IMG/VR virus record: IMGVR_UViG_3300042868_000457
Coordinates: 1-31,427 of that record
Source: a virus
DNA: 31,427 nt
Direction: 5' to 3' (one strand)
Shown: positions 1 through 6,571 of the stretch, piece after piece
Layout of the letters: each line of letters starts with the position of its first letter
How positions within the stretch are numbered: position 1 is the stretch's first letter
Notes under the pieces: model-generated
What the model was told of the DNA's origin: nothing
Databases searched by the model: none
What the model saw: only the letters and a program-made list of their open reading frames with translations
Program-made: the position numbers and the translations under genes

Positions 1-238
1 CGACAGCATCTTTTCCCTCACCCCATGACCACAGTGGCCGGTGTCTGCCATTGCAGCTGACCTTGAAATAGCCTGAGATATGGACCAGTTTGAACCGATG
101 CATATCAAATAAAACCCTCGCAGCACTACGCCTGGCACAAAAGCACAGCTTGGCCAAGTCAAGGTCTGAGAGGTTCCCTTTCTTTTGTAGCGCTGCCTCG
201 ATGGCAGGCTCTACACGGGGTTTCAAGCCTCTGGCCAT
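1..238 (-). CDS. Partial hypothetical protein, cut by left edge
   Basis: An open minus-strand frame starts at ATG 238 and stays open for 79 codons to the window edge. It begins MARGLKPRVEPAIEAAL and later contains FCARRSAARVLFDMHRF and CNGRHRPLW. A GGAG about 8 bases upstream of the ATG is a good ribosome binding site. The start lies inside the last codons of the preceding minus-strand gene (stop at 223-225), which suggests translational coupling in a left-going operon. The early part is helix-rich and basic, which would suit a small DNA-binding protein, but I recognise no family and the C-terminus is missing. Confidence 0.6.
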   Translation of the reverse strand, partial: MARGLKPRVEPAIEAALQKKGNLSDLDLAKLCFCARRSAARVLFDMHRFKLVHISGYFKVSCNGRHRPLWSWGEGKDAV

Positions 239-402
239 GTGCTGGTCTCCATTCTTGCTTTCAAGCGCTCCAGCATTGTTTTGACAACGTATGCACGGCT
301 TTTAACGTCATCCGGCATTGCGTGGCCAAAGACTTCTGGGTGGAGTAAGTCTTTGACCAGGTCGAGACAGGCATCTAGGGCGGGTGGCAATTCATTTGTC
401 AA
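223..402 (-). CDS. Hypothetical protein, about 59 residues
   Basis: A short minus-strand frame ends at TGA 223-225. I prefer the TTG start at 402 because a GGAG lies 7 bases upstream and it overlaps the preceding gene by only 11 bases. Another TTG at 429 would extend it to 68 residues. The protein is mostly helical (TNELPPALDACLDLVKDLL, then KTMLERLKARMETS) with no cysteine motif, signal peptide or membrane segment. It sits in the left-going block between the 89-residue gene and the partial gene at the edge. No family is recognised. Coding status rests on the tight packing and a plausible ribosome binding site. Confidence 0.55.
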   Translation of the reverse strand: MTNELPPALDACLDLVKDLLHPEVFGHAMPDDVKSRAYVVKTMLERLKARMETSTWPEA

Positions 403-661
403 GGAACTTCTCCAGCGCAGAGACTTCAATGTGGTCCACCAGGCTTTGCAGAATCATGTGGGCAATGTCCACATCAGTGCCAGCGATGTATGCGTTATTG
501 AGGGTCATTGATTCATCATAGTCAGGCTCATAAGGCAAGGCGGTGTAATCTGTCGAGCCTTTCTCTTCTGGGCTGTATTCCAAGAAGCAGACCAGGGCCA
601 CATCTTCAATGGTGCAGACAAACTCAAACAAGTCTTTGGGGCAATTAGGTGTTCTGTTCAT
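392..661 (-). CDS. Hypothetical acidic protein, 89 residues
   Basis: The minus-strand frame from ATG 661 begins MNRTPNCPKDLFEFVCTIED and is rich in Asp and Glu. A strong GGAGG precedes the ATG by about 9 bases. The middle holds an acidic stretch (YSPEEKGSTDYTALPYEPDYDE), and the C-terminal half is helical (DIAHMILQSLVDHIEVSALEKFL). No catalytic motif or membrane segment is visible. It is the second clear gene of the left-going cluster and starts 3 bases after the stop of the small membrane gene at 665-757. Small acidic early proteins are common in phages and often act on host factors, but nothing here shows that. Function unknown. Confidence 0.65.
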   Translation of the reverse strand: MNRTPNCPKDLFEFVCTIEDVALVCFLEYSPEEKGSTDYTALPYEPDYDESMTLNNAYIAGTDVDIAHMILQSLVDHIEVSALEKFLDK

Positions 662-664
662 GGC

Positions 665-757
665 TCAACCCCTCCAAGCCAGCATCACGCCAATGCCACC
701 AAAGATGATGATGGCCAAGATGCATTCGATCAGGGTGGTAATGATTTTCTGTTTCAT
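665..757 (-). CDS. Small single-helix membrane protein, 30 residues
   Basis: The minus strand encodes MKQKIITTLIECILAIIIFG followed by GIGVMLAWRG and TGA. The shape is a short basic N-terminus (two Lys), one hydrophobic helix of about 20 residues, and a tryptophan-arginine end. That is a typical single transmembrane segment with its N-terminus inside by the positive-inside rule. The stop lies 3 bases before the ATG of the next gene at 661. The ribosome binding site is weak (GAAAG-like). It may be a membrane peptide of the early block, and it is too short for family assignment. The regular hydrophobic pattern and tight spacing favour a real gene. Confidence 0.55.
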   Translation of the reverse strand: MKQKIITTLIECILAIIIFGGIGVMLAWRG

Positions 758-774
758 CGGTTTCTTTCGTTAAT

Positions 775-788
775 GGGGCCGAAGCCCC
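775..788 (-). promoter_or_regulatory. GC stem-loop with cUUCGg tetraloop
   Basis: A 5-bp stem GGGGC/GCCCC closes a loop that reads UUCG in the minus-strand RNA, giving the very stable cUUCGg tetraloop. It lies between the stop of the 796-996 gene and the start of the 30-residue gene at 757. No U-run follows it in the minus direction, so it is more likely an mRNA processing or stability element, or a leaky terminator, than a strong terminator. On the plus strand a T-rich stretch (GTTGGTTTTATTT) follows, so a plus-strand terminator is an alternative. Confidence 0.45.
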
Positions 789-795
789 GTTGGTT

Positions 796-996
796 TTATT
801 TAACTGCCTTTAAAACTTCACTATCCACCCAGTCTCCAATCTGGGCAGGCATCCAACCATTTTTTTGTTGGCGGCCCAGGTGAGTGCTGGCCATGTGGCA
901 ATAAGTATTGCCATCACGCTGTGCGCCCACAGCGACAATGCGCCATGTGTCGCCCAGATGGACAATGACTTTGTTGAAGAGTTGGTTTGTGTTCAT
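796..996 (-). CDS. Hypothetical protein, 66 residues
   Basis: The minus-strand ATG at 996 opens MNTNQLFNKVIVHLGDTWRI and the protein ends in DWVDSEVLKAVK. It alternates beta-like stretches (VIVHLGDTWRIVAVG, then NTYCHMAST) with a short polar helix (GRQQKNGWMPAQIGDWV), which suggests a small single beta-rich domain. This is the first gene of the left-going cluster and lies downstream of the candidate promoter at 1029-1056. Its ribosome binding site is poor. No homologous family is recognised. It is the gene most directly exposed to regulation by the divergent HTH gene at 1109. Confidence 0.6.
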   Translation of the reverse strand: MNTNQLFNKVIVHLGDTWRIVAVGAQRDGNTYCHMASTHLGRQQKNGWMPAQIGDWVDSEVLKAVK

Positions 997-1028
997 TTCG
1001 TTTAATCCGTTTTGTGTTGGTGTAACGA

Positions 1029-1056
1029 ATTATGCCAGAAAACAAATATGTGTAAA
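1029..1056 (-). promoter_or_regulatory. Candidate sigma70 promoter for left-going genes
   Basis: On the minus strand TTTACA (1056-1051) is separated by 16 bp from CATAAT (1034-1029), close to the -35 and -10 consensus. The predicted transcription start, near 1022, lies shortly upstream of the gene at 996. It sits in the 112-bp gap between divergent genes, where an operator for the HTH protein would be expected. Confidence 0.5.
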
Positions 1057-1072
1057 CAATTATTTTTATCTG

Positions 1073-1102
1073 TTGTTTTTTTACATATACCGCAATTAGA
1101 AT
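1073..1102 (+). promoter_or_regulatory. Candidate promoter giving a leaderless HTH mRNA
   Basis: On the plus strand TTGTTT (1073-1078) and TAGAAT (1097-1102) are separated by 18 bp. A start 7 bases after the -10 would fall on the A of the ATG at 1109. No Shine-Dalgarno sequence lies upstream of that ATG. Together these suggest a leaderless transcript, as known for the lambda cI message from PRM. This is an inference from spacing only. Confidence 0.4.
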
Positions 1103-1108
1103 GCGGCC

Positions 1109-1309
1109 ATGGAATCAATTCACACAATACGCGCAAGGGCCAAGGCTCACAAGATAACCATGTCTGCGGTGTGCGAGGAGGCTGGCATCCAGCAGTCCCA
1201 AGTCAGCCGGTGGCTGTCTGGAACTGTGGAGCCATTGTGGACATCAGTCAATCAATTGCACTTGGCGCTTAATAAACTGATCGACAAATCACCAGTCATT
1301 GTCGATTGA
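1109..1309 (+). CDS. Small Cro/CI-like helix-turn-helix regulator
   Basis: The 66-residue protein has a helix-turn-helix at about residues 16-38. It reads TMSAVCEEAGIQQSQVSRWL, with the Ala-Gly turn and the Gln-Ser-Gln-Val-Ser-Arg-Trp recognition helix typical of the lambda-repressor/Cro fold. The rest is a short helical tail (NQLHLALNKLIDK), which may dimerise. There is no peptidase or other added domain, so it resembles Cro more than CI. It is divergent from the left-going cluster and converges with the SSB gene, whose 3' end it overlaps by 21 bases (1289-1309). It probably represses one or both divergent promoters. Whether it controls lysogeny cannot be told: no integrase is in view. Confidence 0.75.
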   Translation: MESIHTIRARAKAHKITMSAVCEEAGIQQSQVSRWLSGTVEPLWTSVNQLHLALNKLIDKSPVIVD

Positions 1310-1852
1310 AGGTGCGGCAGCTGGCGCCTTGCCGGCCACCACGCCAAAGTCAGATGCAGCCGATGGCTTTGCACCACCAAGCGAGTCACCCTTGGCCAAG
1401 AGCATGATGTTGTTCAAGCCATACGACACGCCCTTGTTGCCTGCCTGGTCATAGGCATAGGCATTCAAAGAAACCCTGCCATAGTCGCCAGAGACAATAT
1501 CTTGTGATCCAAGAATGTCATGGCCATGGGCATCCACTGCACCAGGCTTGTTGGTGCTTTTGGTGTTGAAAAAGTAATGCCCTGCATATTCAGCACTCAG
1601 TGGTGATCCATCCGACTTGGTTTCAGTGTCGCCATCACGCAATGGATTGCGAATGGTTTTCGGAATCTTGTCTCCAAACTTGGCTGTCAACGCTTCTTTG
1701 GCTGCGGCCTTTAACTGGGCCACTGTCTCGGTATCAGTCTTTGGGACCAACACTTGCGTTGAGAACTCTTCTTTGCCGTTCATCTCATTCTTGCGCGCAG
1801 TCAATGCTGAGAAATAAGAGAAGCGAACTTTACCGGTTACGACTCGTGTCAT
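1289..1852 (-). CDS. ssDNA-binding protein, DUF2815 / T7 gp2.5-like
   Basis: The 187-residue protein begins MTRVVTGKVRFSYFSALTAR and matches the DUF2815 pattern of phage single-stranded-DNA-binding proteins. It has beta-rich N-terminal strands, the segment FSTQVLVPKTD, a central DGDTETKSDGSPLSAEYAGH loop, and KGVSYGLNNIMLLAKGD near the end. The tail is a flexible Ala/Pro linker ending in the acidic-aromatic IDNDW. This resembles the acidic C-terminal peptide through which T7 gp2.5 and bacterial SSB recruit partners. AAAGGA precedes the ATG. It is transcribed away from the helicase, with both promoters in the 1853-1960 gap. Its likely role is coating ssDNA during replication and recombination with the helicase, nuclease and primase genes to its right. 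Confidence 0.8.
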   Translation of the reverse strand: MTRVVTGKVRFSYFSALTARKNEMNGKEEFSTQVLVPKTDTETVAQLKAAAKEALTAKFGDKIPKTIRNPLRDGDTETKSDGSPLSAEYAGHYFFNTKSTNKPGAVDAHGHDILGSQDIVSGDYGRVSLNAYAYDQAGNKGVSYGLNNIMLLAKGDSLGGAKPSAASDFGVVAGKAPAAAPSIDNDW

Positions 1853-1868
1853 GGTTTTTCCTTTTAAG

Positions 1869-1897
1869 GGTTTAGGGTTTTACGTTTCTGTCGTCAA
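1869..1897 (-). promoter_or_regulatory. Candidate promoter for the SSB gene
   Basis: On the minus strand TTGACG (1897-1892) is followed after 17 bp by TAAACC (1874-1869). The -35 is good and the -10 weak. It lies 17 bp upstream of the SSB ATG at 1852, leaving a very short leader that still contains AAAGGA. Confidence 0.35.
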
Positions 1898-1904
1898 ACA
1901 GAAA

Positions 1905-1932
1905 TTGCACTTTAGCACAAATCGGATATGAT
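1905..1932 (+). promoter_or_regulatory. Candidate sigma70 promoter for the replication operon
   Basis: TTGCAC (1905-1910) and TATGAT (1927-1932) are separated by 16 bp on the plus strand. They lie just upstream of the helicase gene, whose GAGGA ribosome binding site is at 1949-1953 before ATG 1961. This is the best plus-strand promoter candidate for the long right-going gene run. Confidence 0.55.
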
Positions 1933-1960
1933 GCAAACAACTTAAAACGAGGAAACGATC

Positions 1961-3187
1961 ATGCAGTTATTCCCCCACCAGCAAGAGGCCAAGCTCTTCT
2001 TGCTGTCCAGGCGCAGGGCCATACTGGCCGACCAGCCACGGGTTGGTAAGACGCTACCCACAGCAGCTGCTGCACTTGAAAACCTCCCAGCTTTAATCGT
2101 CTGCCCAGCCATTGCCAAGACAGTCTGGGAGGCGGCCTTTGCCAGGCTGGCGCCCAACGTCTCAGTCTATGTCATCAATGGAAAACGTGAGGCTGCACTG
2201 CCAAATTCAGCCGATGTGACCATCATCAACTACGATGTTTTGCAATATGCGCAAACGGATTTGGACAGATATAAGACCCTAGTTCTCGATGAGTGCCATA
2301 GGATTAAGAACCCAAAGGCCCAAAGAACGAAGGCCGCAATGCTGGCCATGAAGAAAGTAAGCCATGTCTACGCGCTCAGTGGCACACCAATTCCAAATAG
2401 GCCCATCGAGCTGTGGCCTGTTCTGCACGGCCTTGGCATCTACAGGGGCGGCTGGTACGACTTTGCGGCCCGTTACGCAAAGATGTGGAACGCGCCATGG
2501 GGCTTGGACACATCAGGCGCCAGCAACTTGCCAGAGCTAAAAGACTTGATGAAGCCCCATGTCCTGAGACGCAAGAAGGAAGACATCTTCAAGGACTATC
2601 GTGACCCACAGGTCAGTCTGATCACTTTTGATCTGGCTAATGACAAGCGTGAGCAATCCTTTGATGCCGATGCCTTGATGGCCAACCCCAATGCCTTGCT
2701 GGCCTTTGAAGGCTTGGCAGAGATCATGCGCGAGGCCGGTATGCGCAAGGTGCAATACGCTGCCGACTTCATCGATGACTTGCTCCAGGCCAACGAGCCG
2801 GTGGTGGTGTTTGCGCACCATAAGGATGTGGTCCAAGCCCTGCAAGATGAACTTAAGACCCACAAACCAGTGGTCATCACCGGTGAAACGCCACGCGCCA
2901 AACGCGACAAGGCGCTTAAAGACTTTCAGTCCGGCCAGACCCAACTCATCATTGGCAACATTGCCGCCATGTCTGAAGGTGTGGACCTATCGGCTGCCGA
3001 CACGATTGTTTTTGTTGAATGCACTTGGTCCACATCAGCACTGGAGCAGGCCAGTAGCAGGGTCGAGAACATCAACAAATCTGGCATTCCGCCCGTCATC
3101 TACATTCTGACCATTAAAGCAAGCCTAGACCACAATGTGCTGGCCAAGGTCCTAAAGAAGCTCAATGTCGTCAACCAAATCATTTAA
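1961..3187 (+). CDS. SNF2-type superfamily 2 DNA helicase
   Basis: The 408-residue protein has the superfamily 2 motifs in order. An N-terminal LFPHQQEA Q-like motif is followed by Walker A DQPRVGKT (residues 24-31), the VCPAIAKTVW Ia region, DECH at 110-113 within LVLDECHRIKN, the LSGTPIPNRPIELW motif III, and AMSEGVDLSAAD motif V. Compact SNF2-like helicases of this size are common in phage replication modules. They probably remodel forks or recombination intermediates using ATP. Motif VI is odd: at about residues 362-370 it reads QASSRVENI, where the usual QAxxRxxRxGQ has a second arginine. A GAGGA ribosome binding site and promoter precede it, and the nuclease gene follows 12 bases after the stop. 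Confidence 0.85.
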   Translation: MQLFPHQQEAKLFLLSRRRAILADQPRVGKTLPTAAAALENLPALIVCPAIAKTVWEAAFARLAPNVSVYVINGKREAALPNSADVTIINYDVLQYAQTDLDRYKTLVLDECHRIKNPKAQRTKAAMLAMKKVSHVYALSGTPIPNRPIELWPVLHGLGIYRGGWYDFAARYAKMWNAPWGLDTSGASNLPELKDLMKPHVLRRKKEDIFKDYRDPQVSLITFDLANDKREQSFDADALMANPNALLAFEGLAEIMREAGMRKVQYAADFIDDLLQANEPVVVFAHHKDVVQALQDELKTHKPVVITGETPRAKRDKALKDFQSGQTQLIIGNIAAMSEGVDLSAADTIVFVECTWSTSALEQASSRVENINKSGIPPVIYILTIKASLDHNVLAKVLKKLNVVNQII

Positions 3188-3199
3188 CCAGGAGAAACC

Positions 3200-4213
3200 A
3201 TGCAACATGAAACCCGAAAACACGCCCGACTCTCAGCATCCAAAACAGACCGCTTCATGTCTTGCCCTGGCTCATACCGGCTTGAGTCCCTCATGCCTTA
3301 CGAACCCGCAGGCGAGGCGGCTGCCATTGGCACAGCGATCCATGAACTGTCTGAGATCATCCTGTCTGGCAAAGAAGTGCCAGCTGGCACTGACAAAGAT
3401 CAAGTGGCTATGGCGCAATCTTACGCAGACTTTGTGAACACTTTGGTCGAAAATCCCCGTAAAAAGCTGATTGAAGTCAATTTAGACGAAGGCTTAAAGT
3501 CTCTGCACCCAGCGCTTGGCGGCACAGCTGACGCCATCCTGGTTGATGGGGACCACCTCCATGTCATTGATCTTAAGACTGGGCGTGTGGCTGTTGACGC
3601 AAATGAGAACAAGCAGCTGCTGACCTATGCCCTTGGTGCTATGCGCCAGCTCAAGGCGCCAAGCACCATCACCTGCACCATGCACATCTTCCAGCCGCGG
3701 GTTGGCCACAGCAAGTGGACAGTGTCTGGCAACTACTTGAACTTGCACGGCAGGCGCTTGCTTGAAGCAGCCGAGCTGGCGCTGACTTCAGACGCGCCTA
3801 CAAACCCAAGCCCAGATGCCTGCCGGTACTGCAAGGCCAAGACCATTTGCCCCAGTATGCGCGAGAAGGTCCAAGAGGTCGCTAGAAACGATTTTCTGCC
3901 TGACACCACTGTTACCCCTGAGATGCTCGATGACGCTGTCCTGATGGCCGCATGGGCCGATGCAGTGCAGTCTGCCGCCAAAGAGCAGTTGACCAGCGGC
4001 AAGTCCATCCAAGGCTGGACCATGCGCATTGGCCGCAAGACCAAGTTTTGGAAGGATGAGGCGCTGGTCCAAGAAGCATTCAAAGACTTGCTGATTGCAT
4101 GGGAACTCAAGTCCCCCAGTGCCGTCTTGAAACTCGGGGTCGAGGTGAGCGAAGACCTAGTCGGTGAGAAGGTGGCTGCATCTTCCCTAGTCAAAGAAAA
4201 GTCCAAGGAATAG
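3200..4213 (+). CDS. Cas4/RecB-like PD-(D/E)XK nuclease, DUF2800
   Basis: The 337-residue protein follows the DUF2800 layout. The N-terminal SASKTDRFMSCPGS carries Cys22. GTAIHE is near residue 44, the Asp of GGTAD near 110, and VIDLKTG near 123 supplies the D-x-K of the PD-(D/E)XK active site. QLLTYALG is the downstream Gln/Tyr motif. A late CRYCKAKTIC cluster (about 208-217, C-x2-C-x5-C) together with Cys22 makes the four ligands of a Cas4/AddB-style 4Fe-4S cluster. It is probably an exonuclease for recombination or end processing, paired with the SSB and helicase. A ribosome binding site (CCAGGAG) lies before the ATG. I see no CRISPR array, so a Cas4 role in adaptation is unsupported. Confidence 0.82.
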   Translation: MQHETRKHARLSASKTDRFMSCPGSYRLESLMPYEPAGEAAAIGTAIHELSEIILSGKEVPAGTDKDQVAMAQSYADFVNTLVENPRKKLIEVNLDEGLKSLHPALGGTADAILVDGDHLHVIDLKTGRVAVDANENKQLLTYALGAMRQLKAPSTITCTMHIFQPRVGHSKWTVSGNYLNLHGRRLLEAAELALTSDAPTNPSPDACRYCKAKTICPSMREKVQEVARNDFLPDTTVTPEMLDDAVLMAAWADAVQSAAKEQLTSGKSIQGWTMRIGRKTKFWKDEALVQEAFKDLLIAWELKSPSAVLKLGVEVSEDLVGEKVAASSLVKEKSKE

Positions 4214-4230
4214 AATCCAAACCTCACGCC

Positions 4231-4269
4231 AAAAGAAAAGACCTGATAGCGCGTAAACGCTACCAGGTC
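4231..4269 (-). terminator. Intrinsic terminator facing left (antisense)
   Basis: Arms 4240-4251 and 4258-4269 form a 12-bp stem with a 6-base loop. In the minus-strand RNA every position pairs: the single non-Watson-Crick position is a G.U wobble, whereas the plus-strand RNA has an A.C mismatch there. The stem is followed in the minus direction by TTTTCTTTT (4239-4231). Polarity and pairing therefore both favour a rho-independent terminator for leftward transcripts, although all flanking genes run right. Confidence 0.55.
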
Positions 4270-4325
4270 AAAGGTCAATCTCTCATGGCAACTTACAAAT
4301 GAAACCCCAACTTAAAGGAATTTCA

Positions 4326-6470
4326 GTGCCAACTATAACTGAAACACCCCTGCCAGACACGTTCAGCCAGTCCCAGTCTGTCGCCTGCAAAATTGGCGCT
4401 GTCGCCCCTGATGCCGTCTTCTGCACGTTTGCCCTGCAAGGCAGCAAAAAGATTCCATTCAAGCGAAGCGGCCAAGGTGTTGCCCGTGACACTGACCAGA
4501 CAGACCTCTATAGCTCCGAGGACATCTGGGCCATGGACTCATGCCCATTCGGCCAGTATCTCGGCCTAGTCCAGCAGCGCCCTATCATTTCCGCATCAGG
4601 CAACTATTTGGTTTGCCTCGATGTGGACATGAAGCACGCATCTGGCCCCACCAACGTGGCCATCCAGCGCATGGCCAAGTATGTCAAGGCCAACAACATG
4701 CTGACCGAGGTGTCAGTCAGTGGCCGTGGCCGTCATGTCTTCTTATGGGTCCAGCCACCACCAGTCAAGGACATGATTCTCCCCAAGTACAAGCTAGGCG
4801 GTGGTCAGGAACTCGAAGTATTCGGCCTGCCAAACAGTGCCGGTAAGTCAGTGCTACTGAGTGGCAATGCCGTGGTCGGTGAATTCCAAGAGGCCGTAGA
4901 CCTCTACGATTTACTGAAAGACTGGGGCATCATTGAGCAGCACCAGCTCCAAGAGCCAAAGCCTGCACCAGTGGCCACACAATCATTTGACTTCACCCAA
5001 TTAGGCTCAAGGCTGGAAGACAGCGACCTTGATCGTGCGGTCAAGGCTTTGCACCATATTTCCCCAGACTGCGACTATGACCAGTGGATTGAGCTGGGCC
5101 AAGCGCTGCACACCGAATTTGGCGAGGCGGGATTAGGCCCATGGATGACATGGTCCATGGCCGGCAACAAGTTTGCAGGGACCAAGGACATTGAGACCCA
5201 CTGGAAGAGCTTCCACCAGGGCAAAGGTGTGGGGCTTGGCACACTCTTCAAGCACGCCAAGGACTGTGGCTATGAGCCACCCACCAAACAGACCGAGCGC
5301 AAGTCAGCGGTAGAAGACTTTGCTGCGGTGATTGGCCAAGCGCCAGCCACAACCGATGCACCAGCACCACAAGGCTGGCCAGAGCGCCAGCTGTCTATTG
5401 GCAACCTCAAGCCTATCCGCTACATGGTTAAAGGCTTTTGGGCACACAGCTTTATGGTGCTGGCCGGTCAGCCTGGCATCGGCAAGACCACAGCTGTCAT
5501 CAGTCTGTGCATGGTCATGGCAGGCCTACAGGCCAAAGACTGCGAACTCACAGCCACCAAGAAACGTAAAACAATCATAGTGACTGAAGACTCGGACCAG
5601 GTCGAAAGGACTCTCACTGGATATTCACGCCATTATGGGATTAGTGCCAGTGAACTCGCCAATTGGTTTGTCATCATCGATGCCAAAAGAAGCCAAGTTA
5701 AAGATTTACTCATGCTTGCACATAATGTGATTCACCACACAATAGATAATGTCCGGCCATTATTGGTATTAGATACTGCCAATGCCACAATGGATATTGA
5801 TAATGAGAATGACAACTCAGAAGTGGGTAGCTTTATTGCCGCCCTTAAACAAACAATCTACATCCAGCTGGACACGCCAGTCTGCATCATCACACACACC
5901 AACAAGACCATCAGTAAGTCAGACTCAGATGCCACAGCCCGTGGAGCATCAGCATTCACCGGTGATGCAACATTGACCGGTGTCCTCTTTGAAGACGAGA
6001 CCAAGACCCGCTACATGCGCCTGGTCAAGACCCGCTACCAGCCCAACTTTAGAGAAATCAAATTCAACTCAGATGTCTTTGCCGACACAGTCCTCGATGA
6101 AGACGGGGACATCCAAGAGCAGATGGTTCTTTTGGTCGTGCCAGCCAAGTCCTCGGAAGATGACCGAAGGCAGGCAGCCAACGACCGGCAGAACGACAAG
6201 CGCCAGCAACAGGTCCAAGATGCCGCAGACGCTGCCTGCAACTTTGTCCAGTCCATCATCAACGCCAAAGGCGCGGTCATCATGCGCAGAGGCTCTGGCC
6301 GCCCAAGTGTCCCAAAAGAAATGCAATCAATGCACCAACTGGAGTGGGCTGACATCTATCAGGTTGTGCCAATGGCGGACCAAAGCTATGCGAGACGGGC
6401 AGTTGGCGCGGCCATATTTCAGCGCTTCTGTCAGGACCAGTCAAGCTCTGGATGGGTTCAAATAAAGTAA
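4326..6470 (+). CDS. Primase-helicase: prim-pol, PriCT-2, RepA-like ATPase
   Basis: I choose the GTG start at 4326, giving 714 residues, because AAAGGAA lies 5 bases upstream. An in-frame ATG at 4299, overlapping a 5-codon mini-ORF (4285-4302), would give 723. An N-terminal archaeo-eukaryotic primase-like (prim-pol) domain carries CLDVDMKH (about residue 97) and SVSGRGRHVFLW (about 130). A PriCT-2-like domain spans about 230-300 (YDQWIELGQAL, WMTWS). Then comes a RepA/AAA_25 hexameric helicase core with Walker A GQPGIGKTT (381-389), TEDSD, and Walker B PLLVLDT near 480. The charged tail (DDRRQAANDRQNDKRQQQ) may contact partners. It should prime and unwind DNA at the origin. The iteron array begins on its stop codon, as in plasmid rep-ori units. 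Confidence 0.82.
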   Translation: MPTITETPLPDTFSQSQSVACKIGAVAPDAVFCTFALQGSKKIPFKRSGQGVARDTDQTDLYSSEDIWAMDSCPFGQYLGLVQQRPIISASGNYLVCLDVDMKHASGPTNVAIQRMAKYVKANNMLTEVSVSGRGRHVFLWVQPPPVKDMILPKYKLGGGQELEVFGLPNSAGKSVLLSGNAVVGEFQEAVDLYDLLKDWGIIEQHQLQEPKPAPVATQSFDFTQLGSRLEDSDLDRAVKALHHISPDCDYDQWIELGQALHTEFGEAGLGPWMTWSMAGNKFAGTKDIETHWKSFHQGKGVGLGTLFKHAKDCGYEPPTKQTERKSAVEDFAAVIGQAPATTDAPAPQGWPERQLSIGNLKPIRYMVKGFWAHSFMVLAGQPGIGKTTAVISLCMVMAGLQAKDCELTATKKRKTIIVTEDSDQVERTLTGYSRHYGISASELANWFVIIDAKRSQVKDLLMLAHNVIHHTIDNVRPLLVLDTANATMDIDNENDNSEVGSFIAALKQTIYIQLDTPVCIITHTNKTISKSDSDATARGASAFTGDATLTGVLFEDETKTRYMRLVKTRYQPNFREIKFNSDVFADTVLDEDGDIQEQMVLLVVPAKSSEDDRRQAANDRQNDKRQQQVQDAADAACNFVQSIINAKGAVIMRRGSGRPSVPKEMQSMHQLEWADIYQVVPMADQSYARRAVGAAIFQRFCQDQSSSGWVQIK

Positions 6471-6538
6471 ACCGGTAAACCGGTAGTAAACCGGTAGTAA
6501 ACCGGTATACCGGTTTAGATAATGGCAGGTCTGTTGGT

Positions 6539-6566
6539 ATAAGTGGGGGTCTTTAGACCCACTTAT
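6539..6566. repeat. Long hairpin inside the candidate origin
   Basis: ATAAGT (6539-6544) pairs with ACTTAT (6561-6566) and GGGTC (6547-6551) pairs with GACCC (6556-6560). The loop is TTTA and GG is bulged. The right arm runs into the DnaA box at 6563-6571. Such a structure could act as a single-strand initiation site for the primase domain, or as a transcription barrier. No T-run follows it, so an ordinary terminator is less likely. Confidence 0.6.
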
Positions 6567-6571
6567 CCACA
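6563..6571 (+). promoter_or_regulatory. Perfect DnaA box
   Basis: The nine bases TTATCCACA match the strong DnaA box exactly. It overlaps the right arm of the origin hairpin, so DnaA binding and hairpin extrusion could compete. Confidence 0.7.

Noticed and set aside
775-788. Strong rho-independent terminator for the minus genes
   Set aside because: The stem is good, but no U-run follows it in the minus direction. Kept only as a stem-loop.
1109-1309. HTH gene as proof of lysogeny
   Set aside because: No integrase, attachment site or excisionase is visible in the window. A Cro-like protein alone does not prove a temperate lifestyle.
3200-4213. Cas4-like nuclease as evidence of a CRISPR system
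   Set aside because: No repeat-spacer array or other cas gene is seen. The DUF2800 phage context, with SSB and helicase, explains it as a replication or recombination nuclease.
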